Below the pieces are notes generated by a model. That model was not told the DNA's origin and did no database searches. It worked only from the letters and a program-made list of their open reading frames with translations. A program made the translations under genes and the position numbers. Below, one piece after another: positions 52,451 to 62,140 of a stretch of 64,000 nucleotides of DNA (positions within the stretch are counted from its first letter, which is position 1; every line of letters begins with the position of its first letter). The stretch comes from Nocardiopsis ansamitocini (GTDB lineage: Bacteria; Actinomycetota; Actinomycetes; Streptosporangiales; Streptosporangiaceae): positions 438,156 to 502,155 of the forward strand of contig NZ_BSQG01000005.1 of assembly GCF_030268225.1 (NCBI RefSeq), given 5' to 3'.

Positions 52451-55324
52451 TCACGAACGTCCCTGCACAGGCATTCCAGGCAGTGTCTTTCCCGGTGGAG
52501 ACGTTTCGTAGGCTTTTCTGCCGATGCCCGGAAACGTCTCTTCCCCGCCTACGGCAAACCCGTGCGACTGACCGCGCTCCACCGCACGACGGAGATGGAA
52601 CTCGGCGGCGCCGGTGTCTCCGCCGCACAGGGCGACCTTGGCCAACCAGGTGTCGGCCTCGACCTCACCGCGTGTGTAGGAACGCTCTGAAGCCACCTGG
52701 AGAGCTCTTTCATACATTCTCCCGGCCGCGGCAAGATCACCGTGGACATAAAAGGCACGACCGATGCGGAACAAGGTTTCGACGGCTTCGACCCACAGGC
52801 CGAGGCCTTCAGCCGCCCGCAGGCATTCGCTGAGAAGCCCGGTCACCTCTGCGTGGTTCCCGTCGGTCTCTGCCACACGGGCCAGCGACCGTCCCGCACG
52901 CAGGTGCCCCCAACGGTCACCCAATTGGGCGAACAGCATCGCACTCCTTTCGGCATCGCTGCGCGCCGAAAGAAAATCTTTGCCGTCAAAGCTGTGGTCG
53001 GCCCGTTCTGCGAGGGCCGCGGCTTCCCCCCACCAGTCGGAATGCGAACGCGCGGCGACCAACGCCTCCTCTATCAGGGCCCGTCCCTCCTGATGGCGTC
53101 CGACCCGGTAGAGGGAAGCCCCCACGAACCAATGAAGGCGTGAGCTGAGCACGAGATCCTCGATGCGGATCCGGGCCGGTTTTCCCTCCATGCCCGCCAA
53201 CCATGCCTCGGCGATCTCCCGGCTTCCCTCGGCGCTGCCTTCCACCTCAAGTGCCGCCCGGAAAGACCTGCGCGCCTCGGTCAGCCTGCTGCGGAGCAGC
53301 CAGTACCAGGCCAATGCGTTCACCAGTCGCAGCGCGAGAGCCGCCTCACCGTGTCGTACCGCGAGCTCCAGCGCCCTTCGCATGTTGACCGTCTCGGTAT
53401 CCAGCAGTTCGAGGAACCGGCCCTGGTCGGGACCGCGCAAATTTCTTTCCGCCGTCTCGGCCTGTGCCACGTGGAAGCGCACGAATTTGAGCCGGACCTC
53501 GGCCAGTTCTCCCGATTCCGCCAGCTGCTCCATGCAGTAGGCCGCGACCGACTCCAGCAGACGGAACCGTTCACCGTCCCGGACCACGAGCGATCGGTCG
53601 ACCAGGCGCGAGAGCACGTCCAGGACATCGCGTTCGGGGACGGAGCGGTCGGCGCACACCGTACGCGCGCCGACGAGTGTGCTGCCGTCCGCGCTCACCG
53701 CCAGACGGCGCAGCACCGCCCGTTCCGAATCGGACAGGAGCTCCCAGCTCCAACCGATCATCGCTCGCAGTGTCTGCTGCCGCGTGGGGCGCCCGCGCCC
53801 CGGACCGGTGGGAAGCGCGAACCGGTCGTCCAGCCCTTCGGTGATCTGTTCGGGGCTGAGCACGCGAAGGCGGGTGGCCACCAGTTCCAGGGCAAGCGGT
53901 ATGCCGTCGAGCCGCCTGCAAATCGAGGCGATGAACGACGCGTTGTCAGGAGTGATGGCAAAACCGGGCACCGCCGCAGCGGCGCGCTCCACGAACAGCT
54001 GGACGGCGCTGGAACGGCCGATCTCTTCGGCGATCCTGACCGAAGGGACGGTGGGGAGCTTCGGCAGGGCCAACGGCGCCACAGGGCAGACCGTTTCACC
54101 AGGAACGTCGAGTGCCTCCTGAGTGGTCACCAAGGTGTGCGTCACCGCAGCGGCGGCAAGCAGTTCCGTGGCCACGACGGAGACCGGTTCGACCACATGT
54201 TCGCAGTTGTCCAGAAGAATCAGGAGACGTTTGTCGGCGATGGCGACACAAAGCCAGTTCACCAGGTCGACGGGGTCGGATTCGGCCGCCGTGTCGCAGA
54301 GGCCCAGTGTCGTGATGATCCGTTCCGCGACGTCTCCTGCCGAGGCATGGCGGTCCAGGCCGGCAAACTCCACGAGCCAAACTCCGTCGGGAAACTCTTC
54401 GGTCAGCGTCCTGGCCGCCGAGATCGCGAGCCGGGTCTTCCCGACGCCCCCCGGACCGGTCAACGTCACCAACCGACCCCCTTGGCCGGCCGACAGCGCC
54501 CTGCGGACGCTGTCGACTTCCTTCTCCCTCCCGATCAGTGGGGTGGCCGGACTCGGCAGGTTGGTCCGGTACGGGACCGCGGGCACCTCGGCCACCAGGC
54601 TCGGCTCCTGACGCAGGATCGACGTGTGAAGCCCGCTCAGTGCCGGCCCCGGGTCGACCCCCAATTCCTCGCCGAGCTTGGTCCGGAGGTCGTGGAAGGA
54701 GTCCAGCGCCTCCCCCTGACGCCCGGCCTTGTAGAGGGCGAGCATGTGGAGCGCACGAAGCTGCTCGCGCAACGGATTCAGCTTCACCAATTCACCGAGC
54801 TCGGCGATGGTCGCGCTGTGCTCGCCGAGCTCAAGGCGCGCCGCGGCCCGATGTTCGAGGGCGGCCAACCGCAACTCTTCGAGACGGGTGATCTCCGCGC
54901 CGGCGAACGCGGCGTCGGCGACGTCGGCGTAAGCGGGCCCCCGCCACAATGCCAAGGCGTCGGTCAACACTTTCACCCGGCTGCGCGGGTTGCCGGTGCG
55001 GGCCGCCAGTTCGGTCAGCTGCTGGAACGAGTACGCGTCGAGGCCGTCCCCGTCCAGGTTCAACTGATAGCCCGCCGGCTGACGGACCACCTGGTCCGGG
55101 CCGAGCGCACGTCGCAACTGGGAGATCTTGGTCTGCAGTGTGTTGAGGGGACGACCGGGCGGTGCGTCCCCCCAGAGGTCGTCGATGAGCCGATCGGCGG
55201 ATATCGGACCTCCTTGGTGGACCAAGAGGTTCGCCAGGATTGCCCGTACCTTCGCTTCGGGGATCTTTACCTGTCTTCCGCTGGTGTCCCAGGCAGCCAG
55301 CGGGCCGAGCACCCCGTAACGCAT
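52451..55324 (-). CDS. SARP/AfsR-type activator with NB-ARC and TPR domains
   Basis: A 957-residue pathway regulator. OmpR-like winged helix about 1-90 (MRYGVLGPLAAWDTSGRQVKIP, RPLNTLQTKISQLRRALG), bacterial transcriptional activation domain about 95-240 (RLEELRLAALEHRAAARLELG, LREQLRALHMLALYKAGRQGEAL), NB-ARC ATPase with Walker A LTGPGGVGKTRLA and Walker B LLILLDNCEHV, then TPR-like repeats to the C-terminus. Such proteins activate antibiotic gene clusters. TAGGAT 6 nt before the ATG suggests a leaderless message. Divergent from an MFS exporter. Confidence 0.93.
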   Translation of the reverse strand: MRYGVLGPLAAWDTSGRQVKIPEAKVRAILANLLVHQGGPISADRLIDDLWGDAPPGRPLNTLQTKISQLRRALGPDQVVRQPAGYQLNLDGDGLDAYSFQQLTELAARTGNPRSRVKVLTDALALWRGPAYADVADAAFAGAEITRLEELRLAALEHRAAARLELGEHSATIAELGELVKLNPLREQLRALHMLALYKAGRQGEALDSFHDLRTKLGEELGVDPGPALSGLHTSILRQEPSLVAEVPAVPYRTNLPSPATPLIGREKEVDSVRRALSAGQGGRLVTLTGPGGVGKTRLAISAARTLTEEFPDGVWLVEFAGLDRHASAGDVAERIITTLGLCDTAAESDPVDLVNWLCVAIADKRLLILLDNCEHVVEPVSVVATELLAAAAVTHTLVTTQEALDVPGETVCPVAPLALPKLPTVPSVRIAEEIGRSSAVQLFVERAAAAVPGFAITPDNASFIASICRRLDGIPLALELVATRLRVLSPEQITEGLDDRFALPTGPGRGRPTRQQTLRAMIGWSWELLSDSERAVLRRLAVSADGSTLVGARTVCADRSVPERDVLDVLSRLVDRSLVVRDGERFRLLESVAAYCMEQLAESGELAEVRLKFVRFHVAQAETAERNLRGPDQGRFLELLDTETVNMRRALELAVRHGEAALALRLVNALAWYWLLRSRLTEARRSFRAALEVEGSAEGSREIAEAWLAGMEGKPARIRIEDLVLSSRLHWFVGASLYRVGRHQEGRALIEEALVAARSHSDWWGEAAALAERADHSFDGKDFLSARSDAERSAMLFAQLGDRWGHLRAGRSLARVAETDGNHAEVTGLLSECLRAAEGLGLWVEAVETLFRIGRAFYVHGDLAAAGRMYERALQVASERSYTRGEVEADTWLAKVALCGGDTGAAEFHLRRAVERGQSHGFAVGGEETFPGIGRKAYETSPPGKTLPGMPVQGRS

Positions 55325-55366
55325 AGCTGAATCCTACCGGCAGAGCCCCCAGTATTTCGTGCGCGG

Positions 55367-55380
55367 ACCGTGCGCACGGT
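55367..55380. promoter_or_regulatory. 14-bp perfect palindrome in the SARP / MFS divergent gap
   Basis: ACCGTGCGCACGGT, centred 53 bp before the MFS ATG. It resembles a TetR operator; the TetR at 57095 just downstream of the pump is the best candidate to bind it. Confidence 0.6.
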
Positions 55381-55425
55381 CGAGGACGATGAAGCCTCTT
55401 CCACCTATGAAGAAGAGGAGCTTCC

Positions 55426-56997
55426 ATGCCCCGGACAAGTGACCGCAGGGCCGGCCCGGCGGAGTGGGGAGGACTTGCCGTCCTGGCACTGCCCACCGTT
55501 CTGTTGGGCCTGGACGTCACCGTCCTGCACTTGGCGTTGCCCTCGCTGGCGGTCGACCTGCGTCCGAGCGGAACCCAGGAACTGTGGATCGTGGACGCCT
55601 ACGGGTTCTTGATCGCCGGTTTCCTCATAACGATGGGGACCCTCGGGGACCGGATCGGCCGTCGCCGGCTCCTCATGATAGGCGGCATCGCTTTTGTCGC
55701 TGCCTCACTGGCTGCCGCCTATTCCACCAGCGCGGAAATGCTGATCGCCGCCCGCGCGGCGTTGGGGATCGCCGGCGCCACTCTCATGCCGTCGACACTG
55801 GCACTGATCAGCAACATGTTCCACAATGCTCAACAGCGTGCCCTCGCGATCGGATTGTGGGCGACGTTCTTCGCCGGCGGGATGGCTGCCGGGCCCCTGG
55901 TCGGAGGAGTGCTGTTGGAGCACTTCTGGTGGGGTGCCGCGTTCTTGTTGGCGATCCCCATGATCGGGATCATGCTGCTGGCCGCGCCTTTCCTGCTCCC
56001 CGAGTACCGGGACCCGGAGAGCGGCAGGCTCGATCTGCTCAGTGTGGTTCTTTCGCTGGCTGCCATCCTTCCGGTCGTATACGGCATCAAACAGTTCGCG
56101 AAGGACGGGCTAACCGTCGGCGTGATCGCGGCCGTCGTCTCGGGCCTTGTCTTCACGGTCGTGTTCGTCCAACGTCAACGGCTTCTGGCCAGCCCCTTGC
56201 TGGACGTGAGCCTGTTCCGCAACCGGGCATTCAGCGTGGCGCTGGGCATGATGCTCGTCGGGCTGGTCGGCGTCGGCGGGACCATGCTGTTGGTGACGCA
56301 GTACCTGCAGTTGGTGGAAGGGCTCTCCCCCCTGGTGGCCGGCCTGTGGTACGGCCCGCCGGCGTTGATGATGATGCTCTCGGCGATCATCGCGCCGCTG
56401 ATCGCACGACGTATCCGCGCGGGATACGTCGTGGCGGGCGTACTCACGCTTTCCGCCGTGGGATACGTCCTCCTCGGCCTCGTCGGAAGCTCCGACGGAC
56501 TGGTCCTCGTCGTACTCGGTTTCTCCCTGGTCTATCTGGGGCTGGGAGCGATCGCCGCTCTGGGAACGGATCTGGTCGTCGGAGCGGCACCACCGGAGAA
56601 AGCGGGGTCGGCATCGGCGATGTCGGAGACCGTGCAGGAACTGGGGCTGGCCGCCGGCATCGCGCTCGTGGGCAGCATGGCTGCCGCGGTCTACCGGAAC
56701 CGCATGCAGGCTGTCGAGTACTCCGCCGACCTTCCCTCCGATGCTGTCGATTCGGTCGAGAACAGCCTGTCCGGTGCGACTTCGGTTGCCGACCGGGTTC
56801 CGGCAGAGGTCGTGGAACAGGCCAAGGACGCCTTCATATCGGGATTGAACACCGCCGGCGTCGTCGGTGCGGTGACGATTCTGGCCCTGGCGGTCCTGAC
56901 CGCAGTGACGCTGAGGCATATCAAGGCCACCGGGGACACGCCGGAAGACGCGGAGCCGAGCAACGCGGAACAATTGCCGGCGCACCCTTCGGGGTGA
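55426..56997 (+). CDS. MFS efflux transporter, DHA2 family (cluster exporter)
   Basis: A 523-residue 14-helix pump and a clear paralogue of the one at 21201: LGLDVTVLHLALPSLAVDLRPS, LGDRIGRRRLLMIGG, ARAALGIAGATLMPSTLALISN, GPLVGGVLLEHFWWG. Position between the SARP and TetR genes suggests export of, or resistance to, the local metabolite. SD AGAGGAG is 5 nt before the ATG, and a leader stem (GAAGCCTCTTC at 55391 with GAAGAGGAGCTTC at 55412) would cover it. Ends at a 16-bp hairpin. Confidence 0.92.
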   Translation: MPRTSDRRAGPAEWGGLAVLALPTVLLGLDVTVLHLALPSLAVDLRPSGTQELWIVDAYGFLIAGFLITMGTLGDRIGRRRLLMIGGIAFVAASLAAAYSTSAEMLIAARAALGIAGATLMPSTLALISNMFHNAQQRALAIGLWATFFAGGMAAGPLVGGVLLEHFWWGAAFLLAIPMIGIMLLAAPFLLPEYRDPESGRLDLLSVVLSLAAILPVVYGIKQFAKDGLTVGVIAAVVSGLVFTVVFVQRQRLLASPLLDVSLFRNRAFSVALGMMLVGLVGVGGTMLLVTQYLQLVEGLSPLVAGLWYGPPALMMMLSAIIAPLIARRIRAGYVVAGVLTLSAVGYVLLGLVGSSDGLVLVVLGFSLVYLGLGAIAALGTDLVVGAAPPEKAGSASAMSETVQELGLAAGIALVGSMAAAVYRNRMQAVEYSADLPSDAVDSVENSLSGATSVADRVPAEVVEQAKDAFISGLNTAGVVGAVTILALAVLTAVTLRHIKATGDTPEDAEPSNAEQLPAHPSG

Positions 56998-57005
56998 GGA
57001 ACAGC

Positions 57006-57049
57006 AGGGCGACCGCTCCCGCTCTCAACAGATCGGGAGCGGTCGCCCT
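57006..57049 (+). terminator. 16-bp hairpin after the MFS exporter gene
   Basis: AGGGCGACCGCTCCCG / CGGGAGCGGTCGCCCT, perfect stem, 12-nt loop, 8 nt past the stop. The next gene therefore probably has its own promoter or depends on readthrough. Confidence 0.85.
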
Positions 57050-57094
57050 TCAGTGGGTGCAACAGAGAGAACAGAAGATGTCTGGAGGCGATCA

Positions 57095-57676
57095 ATGTCT
57101 GGTGACTTCGGCGATCGCAATGACGGGCGCCTCTCGCGCGGGCTCCGGCGTCGGGAAAAACTGCTCTCGGCCGCCCTGCGCGTGGCCGAAAGGTCAGGAG
57201 TGACCGAGGTCGGACACCGTTCGGTCGCGCGCGAGAGCGGGGTCTCCCCCGGTGCAGTCAGCTACCACTTCCCTGACCGAACGATGCTACTCAAAGCCCT
57301 TTTGCGGTACGCAGCGACCCAATCCGACGCCAAAACGAGTGAGTTGGTGCTGGAAGAACCGGACCGGTTGGGGATACTCGCGGCGTTGGTCGCGGACGCC
57401 TCGTCCCATGGCCGCCGGCGCGCCCTGGTGGAATACGAATTCGCGCTTCTCGCGGTCCGGTACACGAACCTGGGCCGCCCCCCGGGCACCGGCTGGCGTC
57501 GGCTGCTGTTCACCACCTTGGACGAAATGGCGGTGGAACCGTGGGCCGCTCAACGCGCTGCCGATGAGGTCGAAGGGATCCGCTTCCGCGCCCTGACCGG
57601 TTCGGAACGACTCACCGCATACGACGTCCGCGCCAGAATCAAGCAGATCCTCGATCCGCAGGGCCGTAGACGGTGA
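57095..57676 (+). CDS. TetR-family regulator
   Basis: A 193-residue TetR protein: LRRREKLLSAALRVAERSGVTEVGHRSVARESGVSPGAVSYHFPDRTMLLKALL is the HTH region, followed by a helical domain with RRRALVEYEFALLAVRYTNLGRP. ATG 57095 follows GGAGG. Its neighbour is the exporter, whose promoter contains a 14-bp palindrome. Similar in layout to the TetR at 51736. Confidence 0.88.
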   Translation: MSGDFGDRNDGRLSRGLRRREKLLSAALRVAERSGVTEVGHRSVARESGVSPGAVSYHFPDRTMLLKALLRYAATQSDAKTSELVLEEPDRLGILAALVADASSHGRRRALVEYEFALLAVRYTNLGRPPGTGWRRLLFTTLDEMAVEPWAAQRAADEVEGIRFRALTGSERLTAYDVRARIKQILDPQGRRR

Positions 57677-57683
57677 GGAACGA

Positions 57684-57731
57684 AGCCCTGCCTCTGCACT
57701 GTCACAAAAACGACGGCACAGAGGCAGGGCT
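57684..57731. terminator. Hairpin between the TetR and amidase genes
   Basis: AGCCCTGCCTCTG / CAGAGGCAGGGCT, perfect 13-bp stem with a 22-nt loop. It lies between convergent genes and probably ends both. Confidence 0.75.
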
Positions 57732-57959
57732 CGAAGGAGTTGTCAGGACTGCGCCGTGCCACCGGGGCCAACACGACGCGCGCCGCACGACACCGACGGT
57801 CGGGGCCCGAACAAGCCCGCGACCGATGAACAGCACGGGTTCGAGTCACCTTCTCGGGGCTCTCGTTGTTGCAGGAGCCCGCCAGGAGCGACACCGAGTC
57901 CGCGGCGTGGGCCACCCGTGGGCCGGCGTCGAACGACGATCCGGCAGGCACCCGCTCGT

Positions 57960-59369
57960 CTATACGACCGGCGGAGCACCGTCCCAGGGACGAAGCTCTT
58001 CGATCTGGGCTGCCAACGACAGGAGCACGTCTTCGGCGCCCGGACGACCGACGAGTTGCATACCGACCGGGACCCCGTGCTCACTGACCCCGCAGGGGAT
58101 ACTGATCGCCGGTTGGCCCGTCATGTTGAAGGGGTAACCGAATGCCAGCATGTCGGCGTACTCTCGCCATCGCTCCGCGAATCGATCCCCCTTCGGCCCC
58201 TCCCCTGTTTTGTAGGGCGGCCGAGTCGTCGTCGGGGTGACCAGCACGTCGTAGCGGTCCCAGAACCCGAGTACACGAGCGGAGAGAACGCGGCAGGAGC
58301 TCACGGCAGCGCAGTAATCGCCAGCGGTCATCCGCTCGCCGTGCCTTGCGATATCCAGCGAGGTCGGCTCCACCTTGCCCAGTTCTCCTACGGGAATACT
58401 CTCCACCAGGGCTGCCACGTTGCCGGCCATGATCGCAAGAAACGAATCCAACATCCCCTTCAGCTCGGGGGTGTCCTCGGAGAGCGAATGGGGAAGCTTA
58501 TCGAAAACGGTCAAAGCATGACGAACGCTCTCCGCGATTCCGGCGTCCATCTCTCCGTGCGGCGGAGCGAGCGTCCACGCGATCCTGAGCTGTTCAGGGG
58601 CCCGGTCGCAGGCGTTCAGGAAGAAACCAGCCTTCTGCAATGGCAGACCGTAGGGGTCCCCGGTCATCGGCCCCGAGACCACGTCGAGCATGAGGGCGGC
58701 ATCCCGTACGGTTCGTGCCATGGGGCTGCTGATCGCAAGGCCGGCCCAATGCTCGAATGCGCTGGGCCCCCACGGGATCCGTCCACGGGTCGGCTTGATT
58801 CCGACGATCCCGCACGCGGCGGCAGGGGCACGTCCGGAACCACCGCCGTCAGCGGCAAGGGCCAGAGGAGCCAGACCGGCGGCAACCGCCGCGGCCGCCC
58901 CACCGCTTGAACCCCCGGGGCCAAATTCCAGGTTCCAGGGGTTGCACGTCGCACCGTGCCGCGCGTTCTCGGTCGTCGCGCGAAGCCCGAATTCCGGCAT
59001 CACGGTCCCGCCGAGGATGACGGCTCCCGCCTCCTTCAGACGTCTCACGGCTTCGGTATCGAAATCAGGAACATATTCTGTGATGGCACCCGACCCGTTG
59101 GAGAAGGGAAGCCCTGCGACTTCATGGACGTCTTTCACGACGACCGGGACGCCTGCCAGCGATTCGCCCCTTAGTCGGGGGGTCGAGTCCACGCGCTGAG
59201 CGTCGGCCCTCGCCGCGTCTTCACGCAAGGAGGCCATGGCGTTGATTCTGGGTTCGACGTCACGGATCAATTGGAATCGCTCGGCGACCAGTTTTTCTGC
59301 GGCCCCGGGATTGTCTGCGACGTGTGATCGAATTTGGAGCGCGGTGACAGGTGTGGACGGCTCGTTCAT
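57960..59369 (-). CDS. Amidase-signature family hydrolase
   Basis: A 469-residue amidase. The Ser-cisSer-Lys triad is visible: Lys in VPVVVKDVHEVAG, cis-Ser in GPGGSSGGAAAAVA, nucleophile Ser in ADGGGSGRAPAAACGIVGIKPTRG (the usual GGSIR is GGSGR here). It hydrolyses a carboxamide; substrate unknown. ATG has AAGGGGA upstream. Last gene of a minus-strand set with the condensation and LuxR genes, so it may trim or activate the cluster product. Confidence 0.92.
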   Translation of the reverse strand: MNEPSTPVTALQIRSHVADNPGAAEKLVAERFQLIRDVEPRINAMASLREDAARADAQRVDSTPRLRGESLAGVPVVVKDVHEVAGLPFSNGSGAITEYVPDFDTEAVRRLKEAGAVILGGTVMPEFGLRATTENARHGATCNPWNLEFGPGGSSGGAAAAVAAGLAPLALAADGGGSGRAPAAACGIVGIKPTRGRIPWGPSAFEHWAGLAISSPMARTVRDAALMLDVVSGPMTGDPYGLPLQKAGFFLNACDRAPEQLRIAWTLAPPHGEMDAGIAESVRHALTVFDKLPHSLSEDTPELKGMLDSFLAIMAGNVAALVESIPVGELGKVEPTSLDIARHGERMTAGDYCAAVSSCRVLSARVLGFWDRYDVLVTPTTTRPPYKTGEGPKGDRFAERWREYADMLAFGYPFNMTGQPAISIPCGVSEHGVPVGMQLVGRPGAEDVLLSLAAQIEELRPWDGAPPVV

Positions 59370-59458
59370 CGGTCCCCTTTTCCATGAGATGAGTACTGGC
59401 CGAACGGAAAGTCTCGGGTTGCCGAGTGGCGGGCACGGGTAGGCGGAACAGTTCTCGA

Positions 59459-60790
59459 TCAGGCGGTGTGGGTCAGCAGGATGTCCAGGGAATCGTCGGC
59501 GATCCGCTCAGCACGATCGCGTGAGACAAGACCGTCGACATAGGTGAAGTTCAGACTCAGACACCCATGGGTGGTCGTCGCGGCAACCACGAGGACGCCG
59601 GTAACCGAGATTCCCGCGGCGAAATCGGCATCCACGACGGTGAACCCGCCGACGGATTCGGGAATCGGCTGCACTCCGATGTTGGACAGGCAGAGGTTGA
59701 TAGGTCCTTCCTTGTCCATATAGTCGAGGAGTTCCATGCTCTCTTCGATTCCGGCCGGCACCCGCGCGCTCAAGTCACTGATCATCGAAAAATGCTCACC
59801 GCGGGCGCGTCTTTCCGCAAGGTCGGCGTTGACCGACCCGGCCACGGCCCAGATATCGAATTCAGGGTTGCATTTGATCATCGTCGGCAGAGTGGCGACA
59901 TAGGTGCCCGCCTCGTCCGGGCGCACCAGAGAATCCAGTTCCGTTCTGAAACTCACCGGTGAACCGATCATGAAATAGGTTCCCGCAGGTGTTCCCGCGT
60001 CTCTGTGCACAGCTTCGACCAGACACGCGGCGAGAGCGCCGTGAACGGTCACCGACCTCTTTCGGCAGGCAGTCGACAGGGCCTTCGTCGCCGCTGCGTC
60101 CAAACGACGATGGACGAGCCGGGTCCTGCGGTCGCGGAAGTCCACATGCCGTTCCCGAGGAACACGGACGGGAGCATGACGGGCGACGTCCAGGCTGTCA
60201 CGGTTCCTTTTCTGTTCGGCTGCTCCCGCTCCGCGGAACGAGCGGTACGGGTCGGGAAAGAGGTCCTCCGTGGCGGCGAGCCGCCGATGGGGAGGCGCGG
60301 AGGAGACGTCGCGTGGATGTTGCGCGGCCGTCTCGACCCACTGCTGGAGAAGAGAGACGGCGGTGGTGCCGTCCGCGATCGCGTGGTGCAGGACGAGCAC
60401 GAGTTCGTGTACGCCGTTTTCGCCCCGGTCCGAAGCCGTGCTCGTTACGGCGGCCCGCACGAGCGGCCCCGAGCGCCAGTCCGTCCCGACGGACAGGTAC
60501 CGGGAATCGGCGTCGTCCTCCCAAAGCGCGCTCGAACCGACCCGCCCCGACCCGGCCCGGGTCCACTCAAGAGGAATCGGGCACTTCGACTCGACGAATT
60601 CCGGACCTTTTTCCCCTATCTTCTCTATGGCGACACCGAGCAATGGATGGCGCCGCTGCAACGAATCAAGGGATTCGCGCGCCACCGCGAGGGAAAAATA
60701 TCCTTCTATCCGCATCCTTCCAACGACGTTGAGTGGGGAAATCTGGTCAGCAATCCAGTACCAACGCTCCAAATTACTAAGTGGACGCAA
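59459..60790 (-). CDS. Stand-alone condensation/acyltransferase protein (PapA-like)
   Basis: A 443-residue single condensation-type domain, the size and shape of PapA-type acyltransferases that move an acyl group from a carrier protein to an alcohol or amine. The catalytic HHxxxDG is LVLHHAIADGTTAV; the start RPLSNLERWYWIADQISPLNV is characteristic. The C-terminal half has the DFAAGISVTGVLVVAA floor region. Start TTG 60790 is chosen because AAGGAG lies 8 nt upstream; a longer frame from TTG 60832 abuts the LuxR stop. Confidence 0.85.
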   Translation of the reverse strand: MRPLSNLERWYWIADQISPLNVVGRMRIEGYFSLAVARESLDSLQRRHPLLGVAIEKIGEKGPEFVESKCPIPLEWTRAGSGRVGSSALWEDDADSRYLSVGTDWRSGPLVRAAVTSTASDRGENGVHELVLVLHHAIADGTTAVSLLQQWVETAAQHPRDVSSAPPHRRLAATEDLFPDPYRSFRGAGAAEQKRNRDSLDVARHAPVRVPRERHVDFRDRRTRLVHRRLDAAATKALSTACRKRSVTVHGALAACLVEAVHRDAGTPAGTYFMIGSPVSFRTELDSLVRPDEAGTYVATLPTMIKCNPEFDIWAVAGSVNADLAERRARGEHFSMISDLSARVPAGIEESMELLDYMDKEGPINLCLSNIGVQPIPESVGGFTVVDADFAAGISVTGVLVVAATTTHGCLSLNFTYVDGLVSRDRAERIADDSLDILLTHTA

Positions 60791-60832
60791 AACAAAATCT
60801 CCTTGTCGTGGAACATGGTTCAAGCAGTTCAA

Positions 60833-62140
60833 CTAACCATGACCGGCCCGCTTGATCCCCTGATCGGCTTCCCAATGGGAATCAGCAAGAGGCGCTGCGT
60901 CCATGAGTGCGGTCCGAGCCAATCGAACCCGGGAATTCACCTCATATTTTTTAAAAAGTTTCTTGAGATGATAATTCACCGTGTGCTGTGAAATACTCAG
61001 CCGCCGCGCGATCTGCTGGTTCGTGTAACCCTCGGAAGTCAACAGGACCAAGCGCATCTCCTGTCGGGTCAGCTTCGGAGTCGGCTTCCGATCAGGAACA
61101 CGACTAATTCGCAAGTTCTCACCGACACCTCCGGCAAGAAGAGACGGAAAAAATCGAGGAATATAACTCCAGAAAATTTCGTGCACGATCGGGCTCTGGA
61201 ACTGAATTTTTATTCCTCGTCCAAGGATTCCCAGATTGTAGGCCGCCGCAGCAGCCCAAAAAATTTCTTCCCTGTTCTTCCCGACCACGGGGGCAACGGA
61301 TTCGATCACGTCCGCACCCTCACCCACCGCCGCACAAGCAGCGAGAAACTCTTTTATATGCCTCGGCCCCTGCTCGAGAATACCGTCGACCCACGAGTAG
61401 AGTCGGCCCGGCAGGCGGGTCTCTCCTATGTCGGCAAAATTTCCCTGCTGTACGACTACTCCTTCCTCTTTGATTCCCTTAAGCGTCTCAAGGGCAAGCG
61501 CCGGGCTCCCTCCAGCCCGAAAAAGCATCTCGGACAAACGTTTCCCAGGAGGGATTCCAAGGACGTCTTCCGCAATCTGGACCACTGCGGAGCGCGAGAC
61601 GGGGCCAAGTCTTATTCGGCAAATGTTCGAAACCGCCGGCTTCAGCAGGTCGATTTCGCTCAGAGGATCCCCTCCGGGGCTGGAAGCGAAAACCCAGACG
61701 CTGCGGCCGACAGGCGAACAACCGAAACCCCCGCTTCCCGACCCGCTGGAACCAGAAGGCAGTGCTTCATCGGGAATGCGGTCGACGTTGATTCGGGGAC
61801 AACCGCAGGACAGGCAATCGCAGTCCCGAACGAGCGAGCATCCCCCTTTCATCCGACAGCGAGTGGGGCCTCGCACTTCATAATCCAATTTGCGGGCAAA
61901 ATCAAGACATTCTTCGGCGAAACGCGTTTTTCCGACCCCCGGAGGCCCTTCGATCAAAATAGCCACCGACTGTCGTCGATTTTTCGCCTCTCCAAGTACA
62001 CGGAGAACCTCCGACCGTTCGTCCGAACGCCCTCGAAGAGGGTTCGTTCGACGGTCATCTTTTGATCCGCACCGAATCTCGAACTGTCTCAGCTTGAATC
62101 CATCTACACCTTTCGAAGTTCCAAGTGAAATGAAATTCAT
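60833..62140 (-). CDS. LuxR-family regulator with AAA-type ATPase domain and Cys cluster
   Basis: A 435-residue regulator. Walker A IEGPPGVGKTRFAEE lies about residue 60. A C-terminal LuxR HTH (about 365-420) reads LTRQEMRLVLLTSEGYTNQQIARRLSISQHTVNYHLKKLF. After the P-loop a six-cysteine stretch occurs (61799-61858; spacing CX5CX5CXCX2CXC), followed by a Ser/Gly run and VWVFASSPGGDP where a Walker B/sensor would be expected. It is half the length of typical LAL regulators and noticeably more AT-rich than its neighbours. ATG 62140 has GGGGGAGG. Probably controls the adjacent biosynthetic genes. Confidence 0.82.
   Translation of the reverse strand: MNFISLGTSKGVDGFKLRQFEIRCGSKDDRRTNPLRGRSDERSEVLRVLGEAKNRRQSVAILIEGPPGVGKTRFAEECLDFARKLDYEVRGPTRCRMKGGCSLVRDCDCLSCGCPRINVDRIPDEALPSGSSGSGSGGFGCSPVGRSVWVFASSPGGDPLSEIDLLKPAVSNICRIRLGPVSRSAVVQIAEDVLGIPPGKRLSEMLFRAGGSPALALETLKGIKEEGVVVQQGNFADIGETRLPGRLYSWVDGILEQGPRHIKEFLAACAAVGEGADVIESVAPVVGKNREEIFWAAAAAYNLGILGRGIKIQFQSPIVHEIFWSYIPRFFPSLLAGGVGENLRISRVPDRKPTPKLTRQEMRLVLLTSEGYTNQQIARRLSISQHTVNYHLKKLFKKYEVNSRVRLARTALMDAAPLADSHWEADQGIKRAGHG

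Noticed and set aside
53351-55330. 659-codon plus-strand frame opposite the SARP gene
   Set aside because: Shadow of the AfsR-type gene; no start signal and no domain.
57732-57959. Possible ribosomal-peptide precursor downstream of the amidase (Cys/Ser-rich tail in one minus frame)
   Set aside because: No ribosome site, Arg-rich composition, no leader motif and no RiPP modification enzymes nearby.
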